This document shows, in pieces, positions 24,705 through 33,583 of a stretch of DNA of 64,000 bases. The translations under genes were made by a program, and so were the position numbers. How positions within the stretch are numbered: the first letter of the stretch is position 1; each line of letters begins with the position of its first letter. The notes beneath the pieces were generated by a model that made no database searches, was not told the origin of the DNA, and was given only the letters and a program-made list of their open reading frames with translations. This stretch comes from JAYOEY01 sp038120295 (GTDB lineage: Bacteria > Pseudomonadota > Alphaproteobacteria > MPNO01 > UBA2964). The stretch is from NCBI GenBank assembly GCA_038120295.1, contig JAYOLL010000001.1, positions 261,845 through 325,844 on the forward strand. Direction: 5' to 3'.

Positions 24705-26183
24705 CTAGGCGCCCGGGAAGGGGAGGTGGCTGAACTTTTCCCTGATTTTTCGGCGAAGCCCGTCGCTGATATCGACAACCTCGGGGAAGGTCCCTTTCAG
24801 ATACTGATCGTAGGGAATACAAGCGTCGATCAGGATCCGGTGGTTGAAGTTGCCCGGCAGGACCAGCGGGTCGCGTCCCGACGCCCAGGCTTTCTTGATA
24901 ATGTCGATATCCTGGTCGGGGTCGAAGCGGGTGCTCATGGCCCAAAGGACCTGATCCAGGTCGCTGGCATCGATGTCCTCGTCGACCACGACGGTCCATT
25001 TGCCGGCATAGGCGCCGCCCTGACAGTTGGAGGCGACATGCAGCACGTTCCGGGCATGGCCGGGATAGCGCTGACGGATCTGGACTGCCGTAAAGCGCGT
25101 CGCCGGGCCGCCTTCATGGTTCCATACGCCCTTGATGTCGGGCAGGCCGCAGGCCTCGAGCGAACGCCAGATTTCGGCAGCACCGGCGATACCCTTGAGT
25201 AGCCCGGTTTCGTCGACCGGCTTGTGCTGCGGCGCACAGCAGATGATCGGGTTGTTGCGGTGCAGGATTGTTTTGATTTCGACATAGGCCCGCGGCACAG
25301 AATCGTCCGAATAATACCCCATCCATTCGCCAAACGGCCCTTCCTGTTTGACGTGACCGGGACGGGCAACACCTTCGATGACGATTTCCGCATCCGCCGG
25401 AATGGGAAAGCCGGTATAGGGGCCCTTGATGCATTCGATGGCCTTGCCGCGGATGCCGCCGGCAAAATCGAGCTCGCAGACGCCTTCGGGAAGGGGGCTG
25501 GCGGACAACATGTAAAGAAGCGGGTCTTCACCGACGAGAATGGCGAATTTGCATTCCTCGCCGCGCTCGAAATACTTGTCGCGATGAATGCGCCCGTGCT
25601 TGCCCTCGGTAATCTGGCAGCCGATGGTCTTCGCATCGTAGACCTGGTTTCGATAGGTTCCGAGATTGAAGGTGCCGTTGTCAGGGTCCTGTGAAATGAC
25701 GCAGTTGGCGGTGCCGATATAGCGCGCCTTGTCCTGTTCGTGGTGGCGCGGCACAGGGAATTTCAGGACGTCGATATCGTCGCCCGTGAGTACGTTCTCC
25801 ATCACCGGCCCCGTTTCGACATAGACCGGCGGGATCAGTTCCATCGACTGCATGCGGTCGTGATAGCGCTGGACGATATCGACCTTGCGTTCATGTTCGA
25901 CGGGAAGACCCAGCGTCATGGCGACGCGTTTGATCGACGACAGAGAGCCGTAGAGCGTGCGGTAGCCTTCGGGATAGCCGGGGACCTTGTCGAACAGCAG
26001 GGCAGGCGCGTTGCCGCGGCTTTTCTCCGTCATCATCTGGGTGATGCTGCCCATCTCCGCGTCCCAGTCGGCTCCGTCGACGCGCAGGAGTTCTCCCATC
26101 CCGTCGACTTTCTCGATCCAGTCGCGGAGGCCCTCATAGATCATCCGGTCGTTTGGCAGGCTGGCGCTGCGGGCGTCGTCCAT
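24705..26183 (-). CDS. UbiD-family prenylated-FMN decarboxylase
   Basis: This 492-residue protein is a UbiD-family (de)carboxylase that uses prenylated FMN to remove CO2 from aromatic or alpha,beta-unsaturated acids. The catalytic triad is visible: Arg178 in GTYRNQVYD, and Glu281 and Glu286 in QEGPFGEWMGYY. DIDVLKFPVPRHHEQD and SPLPEGVCELDFAGGIRGK are other family motifs. Length is typical. The cofactor-making UbiX is not in this window and must be elsewhere. It heads a leftward cluster with an EutA-like ATPase, a nickel/cobalt permease and a cupin, and is divergent from an SDR. The substrate is not ubiquinone precursor by default; a catabolic aromatic acid is more likely given the region. 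Confidence 0.92.
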   Translation of the reverse strand: MDDARSASLPNDRMIYEGLRDWIEKVDGMGELLRVDGADWDAEMGSITQMMTEKSRGNAPALLFDKVPGYPEGYRTLYGSLSSIKRVAMTLGLPVEHERKVDIVQRYHDRMQSMELIPPVYVETGPVMENVLTGDDIDVLKFPVPRHHEQDKARYIGTANCVISQDPDNGTFNLGTYRNQVYDAKTIGCQITEGKHGRIHRDKYFERGEECKFAILVGEDPLLYMLSASPLPEGVCELDFAGGIRGKAIECIKGPYTGFPIPADAEIVIEGVARPGHVKQEGPFGEWMGYYSDDSVPRAYVEIKTILHRNNPIICCAPQHKPVDETGLLKGIAGAAEIWRSLEACGLPDIKGVWNHEGGPATRFTAVQIRQRYPGHARNVLHVASNCQGGAYAGKWTVVVDEDIDASDLDQVLWAMSTRFDPDQDIDIIKKAWASGRDPLVLPGNFNHRILIDACIPYDQYLKGTFPEVVDISDGLRRKIREKFSHLPFPGA

Positions 26184-26304
26184 ATCTTCCTCCTGTTGTG
26201 CGGCGCTGTTCCTGGCATTTGAGTCCTGTTCCGTCTCAGGAACGCGGGATGCCCGAAGGCTGCCGGAAACTGCTCGTGGCTACTGTTTGCGTACGAATGA
26301 ATTA

Positions 26305-26332
26305 TTTTACCACCATGCCCTGCGAGGTAAAA
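26305..26332. promoter_or_regulatory. inverted repeat TTTTACC-N14-GGTAAAA (possible operator)
   Basis: In the 240-base gap between the divergent UbiD and SDR genes, TTTTACC at 26305-26311 is matched by GGTAAAA at 26326-26332. Two 7-base arms about two helical turns apart suit a dimeric repressor or activator. The gap otherwise shows no gene. The dyad is visible; its function is a guess. Confidence 0.3.
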
Positions 26333-26423
26333 CCGCTATCGATATGGCCAGGTTTGACAGAAGGCCTTCCCGGCGGTTCAATCGACGGCAATCGGGGAAA
26401 ACCACAACAGAAGGAACGGAAAA

Positions 26424-27167
26424 TTGAGGCTCAAGGATAAAGTCGCCATTGTCACAGGCGCAGGCCGCAACATCGGTGAGGAAACTGTCAAGCTGTTCGT
26501 CGGCGAAGGAGCGAAGGTCGCTGTCGTCGATATGGATGAAAGCCGCGGCAAGGCCGTCGCCGATTCACTCAACGCGACGAACGCCGGATGCGCTATCTAC
26601 GTTAAAGCCGATGTTTCGGACGAAGACTCCGTCAAGGCGATGATCGCCGATACGGTTGCCGCGTTCGGCCGGGTCGACATCCTGGTGAACAATGTCGCGA
26701 TCTCCGACAATCTGAATATCCGCGAATGCACCAGGGCGGATTTCGACAAGACCATCACGGTGACGCTGACAAGCCAGTTCCTGACCTGCAAATGGGTCGG
26801 AGAGCAGATGATCGAGCAGGGCGACGGCGGCGCCATCGTCAATATCGGTTCGACTTCCGGTTTTCGGGGGCGCGACTCGGCTGTCGCCTACGCCGCGGCC
26901 AAGGGCGGTGTCGCCAACCTGATGCGGGCAATCGCGTTCCAGCTTGCGCCCTACAAGATCCGGGTCAATTCGGTGGTGCCGAACAAGATCGGTTCCCCTG
27001 TCGGCCAGCAGGATTTCGACCCTACCCGTCCGGTGCCGAACCTCGTCGGCCGCGCCGGGTATCCGGAGGAACTCGGCAAGGCAGTTCTGTTTATGGTCAG
27101 CGACGAGGCGTCGTTCATCTATGGCGAGAACCTGGTCGTCGATGGCGGTTTCAGCGCCATGATGTAG
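26424..27167 (+). CDS. SDR-family oxidoreductase
   Basis: This 247-residue short-chain dehydrogenase/reductase has the cofactor loop TGAGRNIGE (residues 11-19), VNNVAISD after beta-4, and the catalytic set Ser143, Tyr156 and Lys160 in IGSTSGFRGRDSAVAYAAAK. It ends with the usual NLVVDGGFSAMM. Such proteins interconvert alcohols and ketones with NAD(P)H. Translation appears to start at TTG 26424, which is preceded by GGAACGGA. It is divergent from the UbiD gene across a 240-base regulatory gap and ends in a clear terminator. The substrate is unknown. Confidence 0.9.
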   Translation: MRLKDKVAIVTGAGRNIGEETVKLFVGEGAKVAVVDMDESRGKAVADSLNATNAGCAIYVKADVSDEDSVKAMIADTVAAFGRVDILVNNVAISDNLNIRECTRADFDKTITVTLTSQFLTCKWVGEQMIEQGDGGAIVNIGSTSGFRGRDSAVAYAAAKGGVANLMRAIAFQLAPYKIRVNSVVPNKIGSPVGQQDFDPTRPVPNLVGRAGYPEELGKAVLFMVSDEASFIYGENLVVDGGFSAMM

Positions 27168-27194
27168 GCGTTTCCGACGCGCAGCACGGTTTAG

Positions 27195-27230
27195 CCGGTC
27201 CGTTCCATTGAGGACGGGCCGGTTTTTTTT
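27195..27230 (+). terminator. rho-independent terminator after SDR gene
   Basis: A 12-base stem CCGGTCCGTTCC / AGGACGGGCCGG (27195-27206 with 27211-27222, including a few G-U or mismatched pairs) has a four-base loop and is followed by eight T residues. It lies 27 bases after the SDR stop codon, so the SDR is transcribed as a single unit. Confidence 0.85.
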
Positions 27231-27244
27231 GAAATCAGAAAAAG

Positions 27245-28162
27245 GTGGATCGCTTGGCGGCTGCGGGGCGCTGGTTTTCAGGATTGCCGGGTGCCGTTCG
27301 CGGTGCGATCTGGATGTCGCTCGCCTGCCTCATGTTCGCCTGCATGTCCATGGTGGCGCGCGGACTGTCGACCGGGGCGTCGGACGACCTCCATGGGCTG
27401 GAGATCGCCTTTTTTCGCTCGCTGTTCGGATTTTTCGTCATCCTGCCCTACGGCATACGCGCCGGCCGGGAGCTATGGCGTACCTCTAATCATCGCCTTT
27501 ATGTCGCGCGTGGGGCGTCGGGGGCGGGGTTCACGATTTTCTATTTCCCGGCCCTGGCGCTGATCCCGATCGCGGACGCGCAGGCATTGAGCTTTACCAC
27601 CCCCCTGTTCGGCGTTCTGCTGGCCACAATCTTTCTTCGCGAAACGCTTCACCGGCACCGGCTGGTCGCCGTCCTGATCGGGTTCACCGGTGCGCTTATC
27701 GTCATCCGGCCGGGGTTCGAACAGGTTGGTGCCGGCATGATCTTCGTATTGCTGTCCTCCCTGTCTGCGGGGATCAGCAGCAACCTCACCAAGTTCGCGA
27801 CGCGAACGGACCCGCCCGACAAGGTCGTGTTCTATCACGCGCTCTACATGACGCCGATGACGCTTGGGCCCGCCCTGTTTGTCTGGCAGTGGCCGACGCT
27901 GGAACAGCTTCTCTGGCTCGCGCTGATCGGTTTCCTGGCGACGCTGAACCAGCGCTGTCTTAGCCGCGCACTGGCAGCGGCTGACGCCACGGCGGTCCTG
28001 CCGTTTCTGTTCATGCGCCTGCCGTTCGCGGCAATCCTGGGATATACCGCGTTTGTGGAATTCCCCGGCCTGTTCGTGTGGATCGGGGGCGCCGTTATAT
28101 TTGGCGCCGCGCTCTATTTGGCGCGGGGAGAAGCGCGCCTCGGCAGGCGCGTTTCGCTCTGA
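27245..28162 (+). CDS. DMT-family (EamA) transporter
   Basis: This protein of about 305 residues has ten hydrophobic segments in two EamA repeats, as in drug/metabolite transporters such as RhaT or YdcZ-type exporters. The first repeat covers about residues 15-145 and ends IVIRPGFEQVG; the second covers about 150-295. The start is uncertain: GTG at 27245, or TTG at 27254, which has AAAGGTGG at better spacing. It follows the SDR terminator, so it probably has its own promoter in the short gap or relies on read-through. It is convergent with the TTT permease gene, with 3 bases between stops. The substrate is unknown; these are often exporters. Confidence 0.87.
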   Translation: MDRLAAAGRWFSGLPGAVRGAIWMSLACLMFACMSMVARGLSTGASDDLHGLEIAFFRSLFGFFVILPYGIRAGRELWRTSNHRLYVARGASGAGFTIFYFPALALIPIADAQALSFTTPLFGVLLATIFLRETLHRHRLVAVLIGFTGALIVIRPGFEQVGAGMIFVLLSSLSAGISSNLTKFATRTDPPDKVVFYHALYMTPMTLGPALFVWQWPTLEQLLWLALIGFLATLNQRCLSRALAAADATAVLPFLFMRLPFAAILGYTAFVEFPGLFVWIGGAVIFGAALYLARGEARLGRRVSL

Positions 28163-28165
28163 CGT

Positions 28166-30178
28166 CTATACGAAGAAGGATGGCAGCCACGGCGGTTCGT
28201 GCCACAGGACCGGGACGATCTCGTTAAACATCACAAGCAGGAAGACAATCGATCCGGTTACGTAGATTGCGATCGTCTTCCAGCCGAAATTGCCCCAGAA
28301 CTTGAGATACAGCCCGACGAACAGGATCAGCGTCGGGAACTGGCCGATGGCGACGGTCGAAAAGAAAATGCCGAACATCCAGGACAGGAAGTACAGGCTT
28401 CGCATCAGGTACGACCGCTCAACTCCGACCATATCGGCCGGCGCGTTGCCGGACCGCATTAAGGCAAGACCCTTGAAGTCCGTTGTCACGGCACCGAGGG
28501 CGAGCAGGACTCCAACGATGGCGACAGTCTGCGGAAAGACGCGCGATGCGAAACCCCATTGGGTCGCCTCGTAGAAGCAATAGACGAACAGCGCGACGAG
28601 TATGACGGAGATTGGCGTGGATGCGGGAGGGCAGAGCTTGCCGCCTTCTTCGGCCACGCCTGTTTCCGAAGGCGATTTTGGGCCGGCTTTTTCTTCCTCG
28701 CGGCGTTTTGCCCTCTGTTTTCGGATCGTCATCACGACGGTGATGACGGTGAGGGCGATGATCACCAGCACGATGGGGCGCGTGAAAGACCCCCAGCCAT
28801 GCGTTTGCATCGACAGCGCCATGGCTTCTTCCATGATCTTGCCGAGGACAAAACCGAGCACAATGGGCGGGCGCGGCCAGCCGCCGAGCTTCATGAAATA
28901 GCCGATCACGCCGAAGATCAGCAGCATGATCCAGTTGCCCAGAGATCCTGCGCCGACCCAGGCGCCCATGAAGACGAACAGCAGGATGGCTGGCACGATG
29001 ATGTGTCCCTGGAGGTAGGTGACCTTCGACACCTGGCTTCCCCAGAGCAGCAGCGCCGCGGCACCGGCGACGTTGGCGAGCACCAGGGTCCATACCAGGG
29101 TGAAGGTGATATTCAGCTTGTCTGTCAGCAGCATTGGGCCGGGTTCGAGCCCCTGGATGAAGAATGCGCTGAGCAGGATCGCCATCGAGGCGCTTCCCGG
29201 GATTGCGAAAGCGATGGTGGGCAGCAGGGCGCCGCCTTTCATGGCGTTGTTGGCGGCTTCCGGCGCGATGACGCCGCGAACGTCGCCGGTGCCGAAGGTC
29301 TCTGAGTTCTTTTCGCTCTGCGCTGCGTGACCGTAGGCGACCCAGTCGACGATGGAGCCGCCAAGCCCCGGCAGCATGCCGATATAGACTCCAATGGCAG
29401 TGCAGCGGAGCGCCAGCCACCAGTGCTTGGCGGCATCCTTCATTCCGTTCAGGATTCCGCTTGTTTCTACCTCGTCCTTATGGACGCGTGAAATAGAGGT
29501 GTTGCGGACGGCAAGTTCGAGCACTTCCGGGATCGCGAAAAGTCCCAGTACGTAGGGAACGATGGGCAGACCTTCGAGCAGGAAGTTGAATCCGAACCAG
29601 TATCGCCGGACGCCGCCGAATTCCGCGAAGCCGATGGTCGCCAGCAAAAGGCCGAAGCAGGCGGCAGCCGTGCCCTTGAAGATCGACCGGCCGCTGAGCG
29701 CCGCGACCATGGTCAGTCCGAGAACCGCAAGAGCGAAGAATTCAGGCTCCGAGAAAGAGAGGATGATCGGACGGACCAGCGGGATTGAGGCCGCCAGAAA
29801 TACCGCGCCGATAACGCCGCCAAACATGGAAACCGTATAGGCGGCGCCGAGCGCACGGGATGCCTCGCCGCGCTGCGCCATGGGGTAACCGTCGAGAATT
29901 GTCGCTTGGGAGGCTGCTGTTCCGGGGATACCAAGCAGCACGGAGGACAGCGTATCCGCCGTCGTGGTCACCGCGTACATGCCGAGAATGAACGAGAAGG
30001 CGACCTGCGGTTCCATGCCGAAGGTAAAGGGCAGGATAATCGCCATACCGACCAGGCCGCCGAGGCCTGGCACAGCGCCAAAAAACATGCCGATAGCGAC
30101 GCCCAGCAGCATGTAGCCCGGGGCGGGCCAAATGAGGACGAGCCGCAGCCCATCCAGTATGGCTTCCATGAAAGTCAT
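28166..30178 (-). CDS. tripartite tricarboxylate transporter permease, TctA-TctB fusion
   Basis: This 670-residue protein joins the two membrane subunits of a tripartite tricarboxylate transporter. Residues 1 to about 500 are TctA: GVAIGMFFGAVPGLGGLVGM, VLLGIPGTAASQATILDGYP, and the second-half repeat GMLPGLGGSIVDWVAYGHA with AIPGSASMAIL. After a charged linker (RKQRAKRREEEKAG), residues about 515-670 contain the four-helix TctB part (ISVILVALFVYCFYEATQWG). TctA and TctB are usually separate genes, so the fusion is less common. The partner binding protein lies just upstream at 30264. The system imports a carboxylate with a sodium or proton gradient. Confidence 0.92.
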   Translation of the reverse strand: MTFMEAILDGLRLVLIWPAPGYMLLGVAIGMFFGAVPGLGGLVGMAIILPFTFGMEPQVAFSFILGMYAVTTTADTLSSVLLGIPGTAASQATILDGYPMAQRGEASRALGAAYTVSMFGGVIGAVFLAASIPLVRPIILSFSEPEFFALAVLGLTMVAALSGRSIFKGTAAACFGLLLATIGFAEFGGVRRYWFGFNFLLEGLPIVPYVLGLFAIPEVLELAVRNTSISRVHKDEVETSGILNGMKDAAKHWWLALRCTAIGVYIGMLPGLGGSIVDWVAYGHAAQSEKNSETFGTGDVRGVIAPEAANNAMKGGALLPTIAFAIPGSASMAILLSAFFIQGLEPGPMLLTDKLNITFTLVWTLVLANVAGAAALLLWGSQVSKVTYLQGHIIVPAILLFVFMGAWVGAGSLGNWIMLLIFGVIGYFMKLGGWPRPPIVLGFVLGKIMEEAMALSMQTHGWGSFTRPIVLVIIALTVITVVMTIRKQRAKRREEEKAGPKSPSETGVAEEGGKLCPPASTPISVILVALFVYCFYEATQWGFASRVFPQTVAIVGVLLALGAVTTDFKGLALMRSGNAPADMVGVERSYLMRSLYFLSWMFGIFFSTVAIGQFPTLILFVGLYLKFWGNFGWKTIAIYVTGSIVFLLVMFNEIVPVLWHEPPWLPSFFV

Positions 30179-30215
30179 GACGGTCTATTCCCGGATATCC
30201 GTGGTAACGACGAAG

Positions 30216-30241
30216 AGGGGACGCCCGGATGGACGTCCCCT
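30216..30241 (-). promoter_or_regulatory. intergenic hairpin between TTT binding protein and permease genes
   Basis: AGGGGACG (30216-30223) and CGTCCCCT (30234-30241) are complementary arms around a 10-base loop, with imperfect pairing continuing outward. It lies in the 85-base gap after the binding-protein stop and before the permease start. Like the TRAP hairpin at 10058, it may keep the binding-protein mRNA more stable than the permease mRNA. No T-run is present. Confidence 0.45.
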
Positions 30242-30263
30242 GTCGTTCGGTAAAGCAGTCCGA

Positions 30264-31364
30264 TCAGCCCTTGGCTGCGTTCGCGTAGTCCAGAAGGAAC
30301 TGTTGCAGCGCCGGATCGACTTCGACGATTTCCTTGATGAACGACTGCGCTTTCGCGCCGTCGAATCCGTCGAATGCGCTTCCGTTAACCTTGGAGTACT
30401 CCTTGAGGAACTCGGGGTCCTTCATGGTCTTTAACCAGGCCGCACGCATTTCGTTGACGATCTTGGGGTCGGTGCCTGCCCGGAACACGATGATGCGCAG
30501 CATTTCGCGCGAAGCGCCGATCGTCCGGATGGCATTCCACAGCATCTTGTCCGGCCGTTTACCCTTGCCGAATTTCTCCTCGTAGACTTCCTGGAAGCTC
30601 GGAATGTCCTTCGGAACCGAAGAAGAATGCAGGATCGTGTTGTTCGGACCCGGCGAACCGATATGCCAGGCCGGAACCGAAATGCCCGGCTTGATCAACT
30701 GGCTCATGACCCGACCGTAGTACCCTGCGAGAGAATCGGCGGTCATATCGAGCTCGTCCTTGAGGATCGCCGCGCGGATCTTGCCGCCGGTCTTGTAGCC
30801 GGTGACGTGCTTGAGCGGAATCTTCAGCGCCTCGAAGATAAGCCGGGTGCGGAGATCCTTGGAACTCGTCGGGCCGTGTCCGCCGGATCGGATCGGATGA
30901 TCCGAATTGAACAGCAGGTCCTTGTAGCTATTGATCGTCTTGCCCGGGATGGCGTCCTTGCGCACATGGGCGATGGTCTGCTGCGCCACGGCGCCGACAT
31001 ACATGAACTTCGACAGGTCGACGCGCAGTTCCGGCGCCTTCATGACCTGCGCCATGATCGGGATCGTGAACACGCCCATCATGGAGCCGTTGGTCTTGCC
31101 GGCTTCTCCGAGGAAGTTCGCGCCGACAGAGCCGCCCGCGCCCGAAACATGGCGGTAGATCAGCCGCGGTTTGCCGTCGAGATGCTTGATGACATGGCGC
31201 ATGACCATCCGCGCCTGGATGTCGGTGTTGCCGCCGGCACCGTAATTGATGATGACGTTGACGCGTTTGCCCTTGAAGAACTGAGCGTCGGCGGCGGTCG
31301 AAAAGCCCGCAATGGCGAGCACGCCGGCAATGGCAGAAATGGTTGTGGTTCTGATGAATTTCAT
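30264..31364 (-). CDS. TTT-family (Bug/TctC-like) solute-binding protein
   Basis: This 366-residue secreted protein is the extracytoplasmic binding subunit of a tripartite tricarboxylate transporter. The ATG at 31364 is preceded by GGGAGGA and opens a signal peptide (RTTTISAIAGVLAIAGFSTA, cleavage near DAQF). VNVIINYGAGGNTDIQARMV is the start of the mature domain, and the usual VSGAGGSVGANFL ligand loop follows. It is somewhat longer than typical Bug proteins (about 320). It is first in the operon; the fused permease follows after an 85-base gap with a hairpin. The ligand is probably a carboxylate, not further defined. Confidence 0.88.
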   Translation of the reverse strand: MKFIRTTTISAIAGVLAIAGFSTAADAQFFKGKRVNVIINYGAGGNTDIQARMVMRHVIKHLDGKPRLIYRHVSGAGGSVGANFLGEAGKTNGSMMGVFTIPIMAQVMKAPELRVDLSKFMYVGAVAQQTIAHVRKDAIPGKTINSYKDLLFNSDHPIRSGGHGPTSSKDLRTRLIFEALKIPLKHVTGYKTGGKIRAAILKDELDMTADSLAGYYGRVMSQLIKPGISVPAWHIGSPGPNNTILHSSSVPKDIPSFQEVYEEKFGKGKRPDKMLWNAIRTIGASREMLRIIVFRAGTDPKIVNEMRAAWLKTMKDPEFLKEYSKVNGSAFDGFDGAKAQSFIKEIVEVDPALQQFLLDYANAAKG

Positions 31365-31577
31365 GTCGCGAATCCTCCCATCGAATTCGTTATTGGTGAG
31401 CCCTTGCAACGAAAATTCGGTATTTCGCTGCGGCGTCAGGAAAACGCGTCCGGTTGTTGATTTAATCGAAGGACGCGGTTTCTGACAAAAAGGCTACGCG
31501 ATGGCGGTCAGCCATGCAAGGAAGGATCAGGAACAAATATCGCAGGCAGGAAAGATAACGCCCGTATCGAGGCGGCG

Positions 31578-32486
31578 TTATTCGACCGGCACGCCGGGCG
31601 GTTGTGGGTTGCCGTGCATCGCTTCGCGGATTTTTTCGTTAGGGGGAGGGGCAAAACCCCACCGGTCGGGGCCGGACACGCGTTGCGCCCAGTCGTCGGG
31701 GCCTCCAACCTCGTAACTATCGTCGACCTGGTCCACCTCTGCGGTGTATTCCACCACCAGCCCGTTGGGTTCGCGGAAGTAGGTGAAGATATTGTTGCCT
31801 GGCCCGTGACGCCCAACGCCCCAGTCAACCTCGAAGCCTTTCTGTTTCAGGCGGCCGGCGCCGCGCATCAGCGCGTCGAAATCGGGCACCTCGAACGCCG
31901 TATGGTTGAGCGACGGTCCGCCCATCTTGGCGAAGGCGATCGAGTGATGATCCATGCTGCAGCGAATGAAATTCATCCGGGCGGTCTTGTCGCTGAGCCT
32001 GAATCCCAGCGCGTCGCAGAACCAGTCGGTCTGATCGTCGACTTTCTCCGAGTTAAGCACGACGTGGCTGAGCTTGAACGGGCGGTCCGCCGCCATGGTC
32101 GTATCGGGATGTTCTGCGACGTCCGAACTGACCGCGTAGGAAAGCCCATCCCTGTCCGTAAAGGAAAAACCGTACCCGCCGCCCGGTGACGCCAGCGGGG
32201 CGGGATCGCCCGCGAGGGAGACCCCGAGCCCGCCCAGTTTAGCATGCAGGGAGTCGACGTCTGCCTTGCTGTCGGCGGCGAAATTGACCTGCTTGACGGT
32301 GGCGTCGGGCCCTTCATGCAGGACGACGATGTGATGCTCGGCGCCGGTCGCCCGGAAATAATGCGCCCCGTCACGAACCTCGACCGGGTCGAGACCCCAG
32401 AGTTTCTCGTAAAACTTCGCCGAGGTTTCGACATCAGGAAGGCTGTATTCGATGCTTCTCAGTCCGGTCACGCGAGGGACAGCCAT
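31578..32486 (-). CDS. two-domain VOC protein, extradiol-dioxygenase-like
   Basis: This 302-residue protein has two vicinal-oxygen-chelate domains (about residues 5-125 and 138-260), the layout of type I extradiol dioxygenases such as catechol 2,3-dioxygenase and BphC. The second domain holds the metal triad: His141 in LSHVVLN, His195 in LNHTAFEV and Glu246 in LVVEYTAE. The ATG at 32486 is chosen because GGAGA precedes it and the extra upstream reading frame has no homology. It is divergent from the FAH-family gene, a common partner in meta-cleavage pathways. The ring-cleavage substrate is inferred only. Confidence 0.87.
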   Translation of the reverse strand: MAVPRVTGLRSIEYSLPDVETSAKFYEKLWGLDPVEVRDGAHYFRATGAEHHIVVLHEGPDATVKQVNFAADSKADVDSLHAKLGGLGVSLAGDPAPLASPGGGYGFSFTDRDGLSYAVSSDVAEHPDTTMAADRPFKLSHVVLNSEKVDDQTDWFCDALGFRLSDKTARMNFIRCSMDHHSIAFAKMGGPSLNHTAFEVPDFDALMRGAGRLKQKGFEVDWGVGRHGPGNNIFTYFREPNGLVVEYTAEVDQVDDSYEVGGPDDWAQRVSGPDRWGFAPPPNEKIREAMHGNPQPPGVPVE

Positions 32487-32679
32487 TTCATTCTCCGCTG
32501 GATAAGATCTTTTCGCCGGAATGGTAATTTGCGGCAGACCTGCTGCCAACATCGAAGTAGGTCTAATAAGGGCTGGGTCAATTGAGGAAGTCGCCCTACC
32601 CGGAAAAAACAAGCCGGTGTATATTCCGGCGCGTCTAGATACGAAGAAACCCGTAACGAGAAATCTGGGAGACCCGAGA

Positions 32680-33552
32680 ATGAAGCTTTGCCGTTTTGAT
32701 GAGGACCGCCTCGGCGTCGTGATCGGCGACACGATCCACGACATCACCGATATCCAGAACGAGATCCGCGCGAAGGCGCGCTACGATATGCTGGGAGACC
32801 CGGTAATTGCGGCGCTGCCCGAGTATCGTGCGAAGATGGAAGAGGTCGCCAAATCGGCGCCGACGAAGAACGTTTCGGAGGTTTTCCTGCTGCCGCCCGT
32901 GGCGCGTCCCAGCAAGATCATGGCCGCGCCGATCAATTACGAGGCCCATATCGCCGAGATGAAGGCGCAGCCGCACGTGACCGGCGAAGACAAGGGACCG
33001 ACCCGCCCGTCCGGCATCCAGAACCAGGGCATCTTCCTGAAATCGAACTCGGCCGTCGTGGGGGCGAGCGAAGGCGTTGCCATCCGTTTCCCCGACCGGC
33101 GCAATGATCATGAAGTCGAGTTTGTCATGATCATCGGCAAGCAGGGCAGCCGGGTGAAAAAGGAAAATGCGATGGATTACATCGCCGGCTATACGCTCGG
33201 GCTCGACATGACGGTCCGCGGCGTCGAAGACCGCTCGTTCCGCAAATCCTGCGACGGCTACGCCCCGCTCGGCCCGTATTTCGTCACCGCGGACGAAATC
33301 CCCGATCCCAACAACGTCCCGTTCACGGTTCACCTGAACGGCAAGCTGCAGCAGGACGCGCACACAAAGGACCTGATTTTCGACTGCCAGCGGCTGATCG
33401 AGTTCGCCTCGGAATTCTATACGATCTATCCGGGCGATGTCCTGTTCACCGGTTCTCCGCCTGGCGTTTCCGAAGTGCATCCCGGCGACGAGATGCATTG
33501 CGCCTGCGACTATATCGGCGAAATGAAGGTGATGGTCCGCGAGGCCGAATAG
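32680..33552 (+). CDS. fumarylacetoacetate hydrolase family protein
   Basis: This 290-residue protein belongs to the FAH superfamily of metal-dependent C-C bond hydrolases, decarboxylases and hydratases. Family landmarks are KIMAAPINYEAHIAEM, DHEVEFVMIIGKQG (metal-binding glutamates), YIAGYTLGLDMTVR, and the C-terminal PGDVLFTGSPPGVSEV. The ATG at 32680 is preceded by GGGAGA. It starts an operon with the oxidoreductase gene 31 bases downstream and is divergent from the extradiol-dioxygenase-like gene, which fits a ring-cleavage pathway where this enzyme would process the ring-opened product. A 2-keto acid hydratase or acylpyruvase role is equally possible. Confidence 0.9.
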   Translation: MKLCRFDEDRLGVVIGDTIHDITDIQNEIRAKARYDMLGDPVIAALPEYRAKMEEVAKSAPTKNVSEVFLLPPVARPSKIMAAPINYEAHIAEMKAQPHVTGEDKGPTRPSGIQNQGIFLKSNSAVVGASEGVAIRFPDRRNDHEVEFVMIIGKQGSRVKKENAMDYIAGYTLGLDMTVRGVEDRSFRKSCDGYAPLGPYFVTADEIPDPNNVPFTVHLNGKLQQDAHTKDLIFDCQRLIEFASEFYTIYPGDVLFTGSPPGVSEVHPGDEMHCACDYIGEMKVMVREAE

Positions 33553-33583
33553 CCCGTAACCACCGGCTCCGGGACCAGTCGCG

